A stretch of DNA of 31,690 nt. It comes from Chloroflexota bacterium. Lineage in GTDB: Bacteria; Chloroflexota; Chloroflexia; QHBQ01; JADMIH01. The translations under genes were made by a program, and so were the position numbers. Below the pieces are notes generated by a model, which had not been told where the DNA came from, did not search any database, and saw only the letters and a list, made by a program, of their open reading frames with translations. The stretch spans positions 1 to 31,690 of the forward strand of contig JADMIH010000025.1 in the NCBI GenBank assembly GCA_015478675.1, written 5' to 3'. Shown piece by piece: positions 24,155-31,690 of this stretch (position 1 is its first letter; each line of letters begins with the position of its first letter).

Positions 24155-25195
24155 GTGAACGCGCTTGCTAACATACGCGGCAAACTAATATTGGGGCTGG
24201 TGCTCGGCCTTGTGGTGGTTGCAGGGCTTGCGATCTACGCCGATTTCACCAAGATGCTGGAGGTTTTGCGGCGCTTCGACTGGTGGCTTCTACCCATAAT
24301 TCTCCTATTTACTCTCTTTAACTACCTCCTTCGCTTCTTCAAATGGGACACCTACTTGCGCCTGATTGGCGCCACCGGGGTCTCAAAGAAAGACTCGCTC
24401 CTTATCTTCCTCAGCGGCATGGCTATGGCGATGACCCCCGGCAAGGTGGGTGAGGTGCTCAAGTCGTACCTGTTGAAGCAGGTGCGTGGCACACCTATCG
24501 CTGCCTCAGCGCCGATCATCATGGCCGAGCGCCTCACCGATGGCCTGGCGATGCTGGTGCTCGCGTCAGTTGGACTGGTGATGTTCAACTACGGCACAGC
24601 TGTACTGCTGGCAATAGCCTTTGTTGCGATAATCTTTCTCTTTATCATTCAGAACCGTGCTGTTGCTGAACGGCTGATGACCCTCGGCGAGAGGCTGCCT
24701 CTGCTCTCAAAAGGTGTTCACCATTTTCACGTCTTTTACAATAGCTCTTATGAGCTGTTCCGGCTGCCTAACCTCCTGTTCGGGGTAGTCGTAGGCGTCG
24801 TGTCGTGGTCGGGCGAGGTGGTGGCTTTCGTGCTAGTGATGACCGGCCTGGGGGTACGTTTCTCGCCATTACTTGTGATTATCTGCGCCTTCATCCTCTC
24901 GGCTTCGACGCTCATAGGCTCAGTCACTCTCCTGCCCGGCGGCCTGGGCACCACCGATGCCAGCATAACAGGCATGTTACTCTTCCTTGTGCCCGCTCAG
25001 CTAGGGATTGCTATGTCACAAGACACAGCGGTAGCGGCCACCTTGCTCATACGCTTTGCCACCCTCTGGTTCGGCGTTGGCATAGGCCTGATCTGCCTGA
25101 CACTTCTTCAGCGGCACCTCGGCAAGTTGAGCGTTCCTGCTGACGAAGCCCTGGGTGTTGGGGGCGAGGAAAAGCTGGCAAGGGCCGAGCGTTGA
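24155..25195 (+). CDS. Flippase-like integral membrane protein (UPF0104, LPG synthase TM family)
   Basis: A 346-residue multi-spanning membrane protein with about eight helices. It carries family features of the lysylphosphatidylglycerol synthase TM region: WWLLPIILLFTLFNYLLRFFKW early, MAMTPGKVGEVLKSYLLKQ at about 90-108, and LPGGLGTTDASITGML at about 264-279. Members are lipid or lipid-linked sugar flippases or the membrane part of MprF; here no synthase domain is attached. The GTG at 24155 has GGGAAAGGG about 8 bases upstream. The stop overlaps the next start by four bases (TTGA at 25192-25195), so the two are coupled. It heads the envelope operon. Confidence 0.87.
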   Translation: MNALANIRGKLILGLVLGLVVVAGLAIYADFTKMLEVLRRFDWWLLPIILLFTLFNYLLRFFKWDTYLRLIGATGVSKKDSLLIFLSGMAMAMTPGKVGEVLKSYLLKQVRGTPIAASAPIIMAERLTDGLAMLVLASVGLVMFNYGTAVLLAIAFVAIIFLFIIQNRAVAERLMTLGERLPLLSKGVHHFHVFYNSSYELFRLPNLLFGVVVGVVSWSGEVVAFVLVMTGLGVRFSPLLVIICAFILSASTLIGSVTLLPGGLGTTDASITGMLLFLVPAQLGIAMSQDTAVAATLLIRFATLWFGVGIGLICLTLLQRHLGKLSVPADEALGVGGEEKLARAER

Positions 25196-25680
25196 GCAGA
25201 GTACAGAGGGTGCTCACACTTTCTGAACTCGTTGAGATGCGCTCGGCCTGGCGCGAAACCGGGCTGCGTCTTGTGTTGACTAACGGCACTTTTGACCTTC
25301 TGCACGTAGGCCACGTGCGCTATTTGCAGGTCGCCCGCGAGATGGGTGATATACTCGTGGTGGGTATAAACTCGGATGCGTCAGTGCGCGGCTATAAAGG
25401 GCCTGGGCGGCCTGTCGTGCCCCAGAACGAGCGGGCCGAGGTAGTGGCCGCCCTACGCTGCGTGAGCTATGCCCTTGTTTTTGATGAGCCTACCGCCACA
25501 GAGCTTGTCGAAGCTCTCCACCCGGAAGTGTATGTAAAAGGCGGCGACTACGCTGCTGGAGGCAAGCCCCTCCCCGAAGCGCAAGCTGTACAAGCCTACG
25601 GCGGGGAAGTAAAGATTGTCCATTTCATAGAAGGCCACAGCGCAAGTAATTTGATAAGGAACGTAGAACGTGCAACGTGA
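25192..25680 (+). CDS. rfaE2: HxGH nucleotidyltransferase (RfaE2/HldE C-terminal domain type)
   Basis: A 162-residue single-domain cytidylyltransferase-fold enzyme. The nucleotide-binding motif TNGTFDLLHVGH ends in His38-x-x-His41; further family motifs are VVGINSDASVRGYKGPGRPV, the NERAEVVAALRCV segment, and VYVKGGDY near 115. This matches the ADP-transferring domain of heptose 1-phosphate adenylyltransferase (RfaE domain II). The partner kinase domain is absent. In a Gram-positive-type Chloroflexota the donor would serve a non-LPS surface glycan, or the enzyme may use another sugar or polyol phosphate such as glycerol 3-phosphate; these are inferences. It uses a TTG start at 25192, overlapping the upstream stop. 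Confidence 0.85.
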   Translation: MSRVQRVLTLSELVEMRSAWRETGLRLVLTNGTFDLLHVGHVRYLQVAREMGDILVVGINSDASVRGYKGPGRPVVPQNERAEVVAALRCVSYALVFDEPTATELVEALHPEVYVKGGDYAAGGKPLPEAQAVQAYGGEVKIVHFIEGHSASNLIRNVERAT

Positions 25681-25758
25681 GGGATTATAGATAATGCATC
25701 TTTACTCCCCACGCAGTAGGCAATACTCATCACCTTTCATGTCCCACGTTTTACATAG

Positions 25759-27423
25759 ATGATCTCAAACACCGATATATCAATGCAAGAGCCTCAGGCA
25801 GGTGCGCTCGACCTGGAGGCCGAGGCGGCTTTACAGAGGCCTCCTGGGAAGCACCAGGCTTCTACCGGGAGCAATATCGCGCGAGCCGCGTTGGTGCTGA
25901 TGGCAGGCACTATCCTCAGCCGGGTGCTGGGGGTGGGGCGCGAGAGCAGCATCGCTTTCCTCTTTGGCGCAGGCCCGGACGTAGATGCCTTCACGATTGC
26001 CAACAACGTGGCTACCATTGTTTACGACCTCCTTATTTCGGGCACAGTAAGCGCGGCACTCGTGCCCGTTTTTAGCGAATACACCTCCGACGTCGAGCAC
26101 AGGCCGGAGTTTGGGCGCGTGGTAAGCACCGTGCTTACCGTAGCTGCCCTTTTCCTCGTAGCTGCTGTAACGCTCCTTGAGATCTTTGCTGAGCCGCTGG
26201 TGGGCTTTATGTCGGCCGGTTTCAGTAAGCCTGGCACGCGAGAGCTTGCGCTGGTGATGACACAGTGGGTGCTGCCTGGGGTCCTATTTATGGGCCTTTC
26301 TGGTGTGGTGATGGCGGCTAACTACTCACTCAAGAGATTCGTATACCCCGCCTTCACCTCGGCTCTCTTTAACGCTTCTATAATATTCTGCGGATTCACA
26401 CTGGCGGGCATTCTCGGAGTGAAGAGCCTTGCCCTGGGACTTGTGGTGGGCGCTTTCGCTATGCTGGCGATGCAAGCGCCCGGTTTGCGCGACATCCGGC
26501 TGCGCCCGGTGCTAGACATCCATCACCCCGCTGTGCGCAAGATAGTCAGGCTCTACGCGCCTGTGGGCTTGAGTGTATTAGTGGCTGCCGTCGCGCTTGT
26601 AATAGACCGCAACCTGGCGTCGCAGACGGGCGAAGGCTCGATCTCGGCAATGCGCTTTGCCACTACCCTTGTGCAGTTCGCCCTCGGCATGGTATCGGCT
26701 GCGATTTCCATAGCCGCCCTCCCGACGCTATCCCAGCACTTCAGCAACGGCGACATTGATGCCTACAAGCGCACGCTGGCAACAGGGTTACGGCTGGTGA
26801 CGGTGCTGGTGCTCCCTGCCGCCGCGGGGCTGCTGGCGCTGGCTGGGCCTCTCGTTGCTCTACTCTTTGGGCATGGAGCCACCACGCCTGATGACCAGGC
26901 TCGCATCGTCCTCGCTCTCCTCTTTTATGTGCCCGGCCTCCCTTTCAGCGCGATAGACCAAGTGCTGATATTTGCTTTTTACGCCCGCAAGAACACCATC
27001 ACGCCCGCGCTTATCGGCATCGCACAATTCGGCGTTTACCTCGTAATAGCGCTGAGCACATACGGCACACTGAAGATGCCCGGCCTTGTGCTGGCGAACT
27101 CGGTGCAGCTTATCTTCCACGCTACGGTGACAGGCTTCTTCCTCTGGCGCGTCTTGCGAGCCGAGGGCGGCATGCGTGGCTACGGCATAGGCCAAACTAC
27201 CCTCAAATCAGGAGTAGCCTCCATAGCTATAGCGGTTGTAAGCTATGGCATGTGGCTGACTCTTCACCGGCTTGCACCTTCGGCCTCTCTCTTTTCTCAG
27301 GCGCTGGGGCTTGCGGCGGCTGCTGCTGTCGGCGCGAGCCTCTACATGGCGCTTCTATGGTTTTTACGCGTCCCTGAGCTACAGCTTATCAGCGACAAAG
27401 TAAGATCGAGGATAAAGCGCTAA
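25759..27423 (+). CDS. murJ: MurJ/MviN lipid II flippase
   Basis: A 554-residue multi-spanning protein of the MATE-like MVF family, flipping lipid II across the membrane for peptidoglycan synthesis. A soluble N-terminal tail of about 40 residues leads to the first helices and the signature GTILSRVLGVGRESSIAFLF at about 51-70, followed by DAFTIANNV and LVPVFSEY, then about 14 helices in total. The two central halves are clear from the repeated glycine and proline pattern (AAISIAALPTLSQ near 315). The ATG at 25759 lacks a clear binding site; ATG 25783 is an alternative. It is followed by the DUF554 gene with a one-base TAATG overlap. A 78-base gap before it may hold its own promoter. Confidence 0.93.
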   Translation: MISNTDISMQEPQAGALDLEAEAALQRPPGKHQASTGSNIARAALVLMAGTILSRVLGVGRESSIAFLFGAGPDVDAFTIANNVATIVYDLLISGTVSAALVPVFSEYTSDVEHRPEFGRVVSTVLTVAALFLVAAVTLLEIFAEPLVGFMSAGFSKPGTRELALVMTQWVLPGVLFMGLSGVVMAANYSLKRFVYPAFTSALFNASIIFCGFTLAGILGVKSLALGLVVGAFAMLAMQAPGLRDIRLRPVLDIHHPAVRKIVRLYAPVGLSVLVAAVALVIDRNLASQTGEGSISAMRFATTLVQFALGMVSAAISIAALPTLSQHFSNGDIDAYKRTLATGLRLVTVLVLPAAAGLLALAGPLVALLFGHGATTPDDQARIVLALLFYVPGLPFSAIDQVLIFAFYARKNTITPALIGIAQFGVYLVIALSTYGTLKMPGLVLANSVQLIFHATVTGFFLWRVLRAEGGMRGYGIGQTTLKSGVASIAIAVVSYGMWLTLHRLAPSASLFSQALGLAAAAAVGASLYMALLWFLRVPELQLISDKVRSRIKR

Positions 27424-28136
27424 TGCCTGTTTCGGGTACGCTGCTCAATGTGCTCACCGTGCTCGTGGGCGGTACGCTGGGGTTGCTCGCGGCGGGCCGC
27501 CTCTCTGAGCGCCTGCATAGCATCATCATGGGCGGGCTTGGACTTGCCGTCCTGTTGATAGGATTACAAGATGCGCTGAGAACGAGGAACGTGCTCGTCA
27601 TGCTTGGCAGCATCCTGATTGGTGGTATACTGGGTGAATTGCTGCGTCTTGACTACCACCTCGATAACCTGGGCGGCTACTTGCAAAAGAGGCTGGCCAA
27701 GAGCGGCAAAGGAGCGTCTACTTTCAGTGAAGCATTTGTAACGAGCAGCATCGTCTTCTGTGTAGGGCCTCTCACCATCTTAGGCTCAATACAGAACGGA
27801 ATCAACGGCGACATGACGCTGCTGGCAATCAAGTCTATGTTAGACGGCTTCGCGGCATTTGCTTTCGCTGCGGCCCTCGGCTGGGGTGTATTGATCTCTG
27901 CGGGCACTGTGCTGGTTTTTCAGAGCGCGCTGAGCCTGATTGCCTGGGCGCTAGCCGGTGGCGTGCCAAGCCGGGATAATCCCTACATAACTGAAATGAC
28001 AGCAGTGGGCGGCTTGATTGTAGTGGGCGTAGCCCTGAAGCTGCTCAATATCAAAGACCTAAAGCTAGCCAACTATTTACCGGCCCTTGCCGTAGCCCCC
28101 GCTATAGTGTGGGTGCTGCAATACTGGCCTTTCTGA
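27423..28136 (+). CDS. DUF554 family integral membrane protein
   Basis: A 237-residue protein with about six to seven helices. It has the DUF554 pattern: an N-terminal GTLLNVLTVLVGGTLGLLAAG, then LGSILIGGILGELLRLDYHLD (about 62-82), SIVFCVGPLTILGSIQNGINGD (about 110-131), and SMLDGFAAFAFAAALGWGVL. The family (E. coli YqgA, Bacillus YdfK type) has no firmly assigned function; transport is usually presumed. The start ATG at 27423 shares its A with the murJ stop (TAATG), so it is translationally coupled to murJ. It ends 6 bases before dprA. Confidence 0.9.
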   Translation: MPVSGTLLNVLTVLVGGTLGLLAAGRLSERLHSIIMGGLGLAVLLIGLQDALRTRNVLVMLGSILIGGILGELLRLDYHLDNLGGYLQKRLAKSGKGASTFSEAFVTSSIVFCVGPLTILGSIQNGINGDMTLLAIKSMLDGFAAFAFAAALGWGVLISAGTVLVFQSALSLIAWALAGGVPSRDNPYITEMTAVGGLIVVGVALKLLNIKDLKLANYLPALAVAPAIVWVLQYWPF

Positions 28137-28142
28137 CGTCCT

Positions 28143-29231
28143 ATGACAAACGAAACTGCATACTGGGTCGGGTTGAGCAAGGCTCAGGGAATTGGCCCTG
28201 CGCGGATGCGCTTGCTGCTCAACTACTTTGGCGATGCTCAGAGTGCATGGCGCAGCACCTATGCCGACCTCATTGCCGCCGGGCTTGACGCTCGGTCGGC
28301 GGAGTCGCTGCTCGATACTCGCCGCAACTTTGAGCCTGACGCTGCGCTGGCGAAGCTAAACGAGGCAGGTGTCCAGGTAAAGACCTGGGAGAGCGAAGGC
28401 TACCCTGCGCGCCTGTTGGAGGTGGACGACGCGCCTCCGGTGCTCTACGTGCTTGGCGATTTCGCGCCTTCCGATACGTGGGCTGTGGCGGTGGTGGGCA
28501 CGCGCCGCCCGACCACATACGGGCGCGAAGTGGCGGCACGCCTCTCCGCAGAGCTTGCCCAGGCGGGTGTGACCATAGTGAGCGGCCTTGCTCGTGGGAT
28601 AGATACAGCGGCGCACCACGCCGCCATTGAGGGTGGGGGCCGCACGATAGCGGTGCTGGGGTCGGGAGTAGACATAATATACCCTGCGGAGAACCGCCAG
28701 TTGGCCCGGCGTATCGTAGAGGAAGGGTGCGGGGCGATTGTCTCCGATTACGCGCTTGGCACGCAGCCCGACGCAATAAATTTTCCTCCCAGGAACAGGA
28801 TCATATCGGGTTTGGCGCTGGGCGTGCTGGTTGTCGAAGCGGGTGAGAAGAGCGGCGCGCTTATTACGGTGACATTCGCACTCGACCAGAATCGCGAGGT
28901 CTTCGCGGTGCCCGGTCCCATCACTTCACGCATGAGCGATAGCCCCAACAACCTGCTCAAGAAGGGCGCGAAGTGCGTTACCTGCGCCCAGGACATACTC
29001 GATGAGCTAAATATGCAGATGGTCGCGGAGCATGTGGAGGCTGTGCGTGCGCTTCCCAGCGACCCTACCGAAAGGCTGCTCCTGGAGCTATTGCAAGAGA
29101 GATCGCAGCATATAGACGAGCTTACCAACAAGAGCGGCCTCCCTGCCTCCACAATCAGCGCGGTGCTCACCATGATGGAGCTAAAAGGTATTGTGCGGTG
29201 TGTTGGGGGTATGCAGTATGCTGCGCGGTAG
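28143..29231 (+). CDS. dprA: DNA processing protein DprA
   Basis: A 362-residue DprA/Smf protein that loads RecA on incoming single-stranded DNA during natural transformation. Residues about 8-65 are a helix-hairpin-like N-terminal domain (AQGIGPARMRLLLNYFGD). The Rossmann-like core is at about 80-290: VAVVGTRRPTTYGRE, VSGLARGIDTAAHHAAI, GSGVDIIYPAENRQLARRI, FPPRNRIISGLALGVLVVEA and AVPGPI are all family signatures. A winged helix is at the C-terminus (about 305-360, IDELTNKSGLPASTISAVL). It is 6 bases after the DUF554 gene without a binding site, so likely coupled. The presence of dprA suggests at least the intake side of transformation, although no com genes are seen here. Confidence 0.95.
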   Translation: MTNETAYWVGLSKAQGIGPARMRLLLNYFGDAQSAWRSTYADLIAAGLDARSAESLLDTRRNFEPDAALAKLNEAGVQVKTWESEGYPARLLEVDDAPPVLYVLGDFAPSDTWAVAVVGTRRPTTYGREVAARLSAELAQAGVTIVSGLARGIDTAAHHAAIEGGGRTIAVLGSGVDIIYPAENRQLARRIVEEGCGAIVSDYALGTQPDAINFPPRNRIISGLALGVLVVEAGEKSGALITVTFALDQNREVFAVPGPITSRMSDSPNNLLKKGAKCVTCAQDILDELNMQMVAEHVEAVRALPSDPTERLLLELLQERSQHIDELTNKSGLPASTISAVLTMMELKGIVRCVGGMQYAAR

Positions 29232-29539
29232 CTGTTCCGAGCGCCGAGTTCAGGTACGCTATCAGCCTCATTGTAGAATGCTGTGAGGAGTGTGCCCGGT
29301 ACTCTTTATACAATGTAGGCGCGGCAGAAGGAAATGAAGGCTGGACAATCTGTGGGACGAATGATGTGCCAGCCGGGTGGGATACGACACGAGATGTGAT
29401 GGAGGGGAGGTTAGGCGCGTGGGCCAGGCGCATCCAGTACCCCTAGCACCGGAAGCCGAGCTATCTATGGCAGACGAGCTGTGTGAAGAATAGCTGCCAC
29501 TGCCCAGGTGGTATACAATGGTATCGGAGGTATATCGCT
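29232..29539. other. Gap between dprA and the BglII-like R-M pair
   Basis: This 308-base region has no convincing gene. An 82-codon frame (29198-29446) begins inside dprA and has no recognisable motif; a 9-codon ATG frame at 29468 is too short to support. A TATACA element occurs at 29307, and the likely methyltransferase promoter is at 29509-29517. The region may be the junction of an acquired restriction island. Confidence 0.4.
29509..29517 (+). promoter_or_regulatory. Possible extended -10 for the BglII-like R-M pair
   Basis: TGGTATACA fits an extended -10 (TG-n-TATACA). Its expected start site is near 29524, just before the GGAGG (29526-29530) of the methyltransferase. No matching -35 was found. 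Confidence 0.35.
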
Positions 29540-30502
29540 ATGCACAGCCCACAGCTATCTTTCTTCCCTGCGCCCGACATGGCCGGGGAGTTTTCACCAG
29601 AGGCAAAGATTGTATTGCACCAGGGTGATACCTTAGAGTTCTTGCGATCCTTGCCCGAAAGTTGCGCCAAACTGATCGTAACTTCGCCCCCGTACAATAT
29701 CGGCAAAGCCTATGAGACCAAGACCAGTATTGAAACGTACCTACACACGCAAAGCGATGTGATAGGGGAACTTGTGCGCGTGCTGCACCCAGAGGGTAGC
29801 GTTTGCTGGCAGGTGGGCAATTATGTAGACTCAGGTGAAATCTACCCACTCGATATTTATTACTACCCACTGTTCAAGGGTCGAGGCCTGAAGTTGAGGA
29901 ACCGTATCATCTGGCATTTCGGACATGGATTACACGCTTCTAAACGGTTCTCAGGTCGCTACGAAACTGTGCTATGGTTCACGAAGGGAGATAGCTACAC
30001 TTTCAACCTGGACCCGGTGCGCGTGCCGTCCAAGTACCCCGGCAAGCGCCACTTCAAGGGAGAGCGGCGCGGACAGCCGTCCGGCAACCCACTGGGCAAG
30101 AATCCTTCCGATATATGGGAGTTCGTAGCAGAAGAATGGGAGCGGGAGCTTTGGGATATTCCCAACGTAAAGGCCAATCACCCCGAAAAGACCGCGCATC
30201 CCTGTCAATTTCCCGTAGAGCTTGTGGAGCGGTGCGTGCTTGCGCTAACGGAGGAGGACGACTGGATACTTGATCCCTACTGTGGCGTAGGCTCCTCTCT
30301 CATTGCGGGCCTGAAGCATGAGCGGCGAGTGATGGGTGTGGATAAGGAGCCTGAGTATATCCAGACGGCAAGGGACCGCATACAGGCGCTCGCTGAGGGT
30401 CGCTTGAAAACGAGAGAGCTTGGTACGCAGGTCTACCAGCCCACTGGCAAAGAATCGATTTCCAAAATGCCCGCCGAGTGGGAAATCAGGAGCGGAGAAT
30501 GA
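29540..30502 (+). CDS. Beta-class DNA methyltransferase of a BglII-like R-M system
   Basis: A 320-residue N6_N4_Mtase family enzyme. Motif IV SPPY is at residues 49-52 (IVTSPPYNIGK), a motif X-like HPCQFP near 217, and SAM motif I DPYCGVG at 245-251. The order IV to I is beta class, and SPPY favours N4-cytosine. Of R-M systems known to pair with BglII-type endonucleases, BglII itself uses an N4-cytosine methylase, which agrees with this one. I chose the ATG at 29540 with GGAGG at 29526-29530, 9 bases upstream, over the earlier frame opening at 29483. Its TGA stop (30500-30502) overlaps the endonuclease ATG (30499-30501), so the pair is coupled. The methylase would protect host DNA even if the endonuclease is broken. 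Confidence 0.88.
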   Translation: MHSPQLSFFPAPDMAGEFSPEAKIVLHQGDTLEFLRSLPESCAKLIVTSPPYNIGKAYETKTSIETYLHTQSDVIGELVRVLHPEGSVCWQVGNYVDSGEIYPLDIYYYPLFKGRGLKLRNRIIWHFGHGLHASKRFSGRYETVLWFTKGDSYTFNLDPVRVPSKYPGKRHFKGERRGQPSGNPLGKNPSDIWEFVAEEWERELWDIPNVKANHPEKTAHPCQFPVELVERCVLALTEEDDWILDPYCGVGSSLIAGLKHERRVMGVDKEPEYIQTARDRIQALAEGRLKTRELGTQVYQPTGKESISKMPAEWEIRSGE

Positions 30503-31135
30503 TTATAGGCGGCATGTACTCCTTTAATGGTGGACGCGAAAAGGTTGAGCAGACGTATCCCGATCTGCTGGACGAGATTAAAGCAGTGATCGGTGCCGTG
30601 GACGCCGAGCAGTACAAGATTAAGGTGAGCAAGGAGAAGACCATGTCTGGTCGTCTACTCTACCAGCCTAGTTCCCTCAACAGCGCCTTCAAAGAGGAGT
30701 TCCACAGCAGGGGTTGGATAAACAGGCGCATACCAAGCATTTATTCGCAGGATTATTATGTCCTTGAGTACCAGCGTCGTGTCACCGCCCGCAATGCTTT
30801 TCGGGACATGGACTTTGTGAAAGATAAGCTTGGTATTGAGGTGCAGTTCGGTAAGTATTTCTTTCATGGTCTATAACGTGGCAGCGAAAATGACGATTTT
30901 CTCTAATTTGGGGATCATTGACACCGGAGTCGAGATCGTGCCTATGGCACAACTTGTAAAGCAAATGTCCTCCGGCGTCTCCTTCTTTGAACAGTTTGTG
31001 TGGGACTTGGAGAAGCGAGGTACCTCGAATATTGACACACCCGTTCTGATCCTCGGTATTGATACGCAGTACGAAGGCGAGCCAATTGCTACCTTACCAC
31101 CCGATTTGTTGGAGGGGTCCACGGAAGGTGCGTAA
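30499..31135 (+). pseudogene. BglII-like restriction endonuclease gene with one-base frameshift
   Basis: Two frames together encode a BglII-family (PF09195-type) endonuclease. The first runs from the ATG at 30499 to a stop at 30874-30876 and holds the presumed active site Asp105, Glu114 and Gln116 (DFVKDKLGIEVQFGKY), with the same D-x8-E-x-Q spacing as Asp84, Glu93, Gln95 of BglII. The second continues from 30866 (MVYNVAAKMTIFSNLGIIDTGVEI) to 31135. Dropping one base in 30859-30865, most simply the C at 30865, joins them into 211 residues; BglII has 223. The reconstructed join FGKYFF-MVYN reads naturally. The product as written lacks its C-terminal half and should be inactive. It may be a true inactivation, a sequencing error, or (less likely) recoding. 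AGATCT, the BglII site, is not rare in this window. Confidence 0.8.
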
Positions 31136-31224
31136 ATCTGCCGCTCGCATGATACCTAAGCAGGAGGGCTTTCTAAGCCAGGGGTTGGAACTGGAGGGAA
31201 AAGAGGGTAAGAGGAGGTATTTAG

Positions 31225-31690
31225 CTGGACAACAGCAAGGTGTTGAGGAAAAGAGTAGTTTCTGTGTTTGCTGCCTTGCAGGGCAGCAAGCTCTACCGCG
31301 TGCTCCTGAAAAAGCTTGTGGGTTGGCGCGTGAAGTACCGGGCCGCTACGGAAGCTGACGTGCCTGCTCTGGCGCACCTTCTCGGATACTCCTCTGATGA
31401 CGAGAAGGCTTCCTCCGAGCGCTTGCTGCGGGCGCAATTAGACACTCTGCGCCCGCACGGAGAAATCTTACTCGGCTACATGGGAAGCACACTTGTGGCT
31501 ACGGCTACCATAGAGCATGTCTCCGAAAGCCCTCTACTCTATCCCGGTTGGTGGGTATTCTCAGTGGTGGTACATACTGCCTATCGTGGCGCGGGTATTG
31601 CTGAGACGCTGATGCAGGCGGCCATCAAACATGCCCAGGCGCACGGCGCAGATCGTCTGAGCCTGTTGGTATTCAACGACAACCACCCGG
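31225..31690 (+). CDS. GNAT family N-acetyltransferase, truncated by window end
   Basis: The frame is open from just after a TAG at 31222-31224 to the window edge. From GTG 31330 it reads as an N-acetyltransferase: VKYRAATEADVPALAHLL (first strand and helix), WWVFSVVVHTAYRGAGIAETLM (motif A, acetyl-CoA pyrophosphate loop RGAGIA) and LSLLVFNDNHP at the edge. A basic stretch of about 35 residues precedes it (VLRKRVVSVFAALQGSKLYRVLLKKL). The start is uncertain: GGAGGT at 31213-31218 is ideally spaced for a CTG at 31225, while GTG 31240 and GTG 31330 are other options. Substrate unknown. The C-terminal end is missing. Confidence 0.75.
   Translation, partial: MDNSKVLRKRVVSVFAALQGSKLYRVLLKKLVGWRVKYRAATEADVPALAHLLGYSSDDEKASSERLLRAQLDTLRPHGEILLGYMGSTLVATATIEHVSESPLLYPGWWVFSVVVHTAYRGAGIAETLMQAAIKHAQAHGADRLSLLVFNDNHP

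Noticed and set aside
801..26185. Avoidance of AGATCT as evidence for an active BglII-specific system
   Set aside because: I found at least six AGATCT sites (801, 3320, 3379, 11778, 13226, 26180), about what chance predicts, so there is no sign of avoidance and the true target may differ.
29198..29446. An 82-codon plus-strand frame overlapping the end of dprA
   Set aside because: It begins inside dprA in another frame, has no ribosome binding site and no recognisable content. It could be a decayed fragment but I cannot support it.
1..31690. CRISPR arrays, tRNA or rRNA genes
   Set aside because: No regularly spaced repeats, cloverleaf sequences or conserved rRNA segments were seen in any intergenic region on either strand.

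Overview
This 31.7 kb window looks like chromosomal DNA of a Chloroflexota bacterium, probably class Ktedonobacteria. That placement rests on protein style: a baseplate-J-like membrane protein with an N-terminal regulatory-type domain, Thr-rich lipoproteins, an ArsR-type sugar regulator and Gln-rich small proteins. No rRNA, tRNA or marker gene confirms it. Sampled lines of the housekeeping and sugar genes are near 57-60% GC. Two islands around DNA methyltransferases are visibly AT-richer.

Layout. (1) 280-2349: single-pass membrane protein with a baseplate-J-like extracellular part. (2) 2429-4979: AT-rich modification island with two small or broken ORFs and two different DNA methyltransferases, the first joined to the ORF before it by an ATGA overlap. 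(3) 5016-7799: ruvX, a strong bidirectional-looking terminator zone, a Gln-rich hypothetical on the minus strand, and a soluble orphan sensor kinase with a degenerate receiver domain. (4) 8062-22217: a saccharide-utilisation locus. A GH2 enzyme is divergent from an ArsR-type regulator, followed by a lipoprotein solute-binding protein, two ABC permeases, a GH43 lipoprotein, a clan GH-A glycosidase, a large 810-residue protein of unrecognised family, and galactokinase. (5) 22300-23825: an ECF sigma factor that is probably leaderless, and its zinc-finger anti-sigma factor. (6) 23906-24054: a MITE-like element with 24-bp imperfect inverted ends and flanking TA. (7) 24155-29231: envelope and DNA-processing operon: flippase-like membrane protein, HxGH nucleotidyltransferase, MurJ, DUF554 protein, DprA. 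(8) 29540-31135: a BglII-type restriction-modification pair in which the endonuclease gene carries a one-base frameshift. (9) A GNAT acetyltransferase cut by the window end.

How it works together: the sugar locus reads as a galactose-containing plant-glycan pathway. The GH43 lipoprotein would trim the glycan outside the cell, the binding protein and permeases would import oligosaccharides, the GH2, GH-A and 810-residue proteins (no signal peptides) would finish hydrolysis inside, and GalK would feed galactose to the Leloir pathway. No ATPase subunit is encoded here, so a shared MsmX/UgpC-type ATPase is presumably elsewhere. The most promising points for follow-up are the 810-residue protein as a possible unassigned carbohydrate-active enzyme, the frameshifted BglII-like enzyme, the TA-flanked MITE, and the leaderless sigma-factor promoter.
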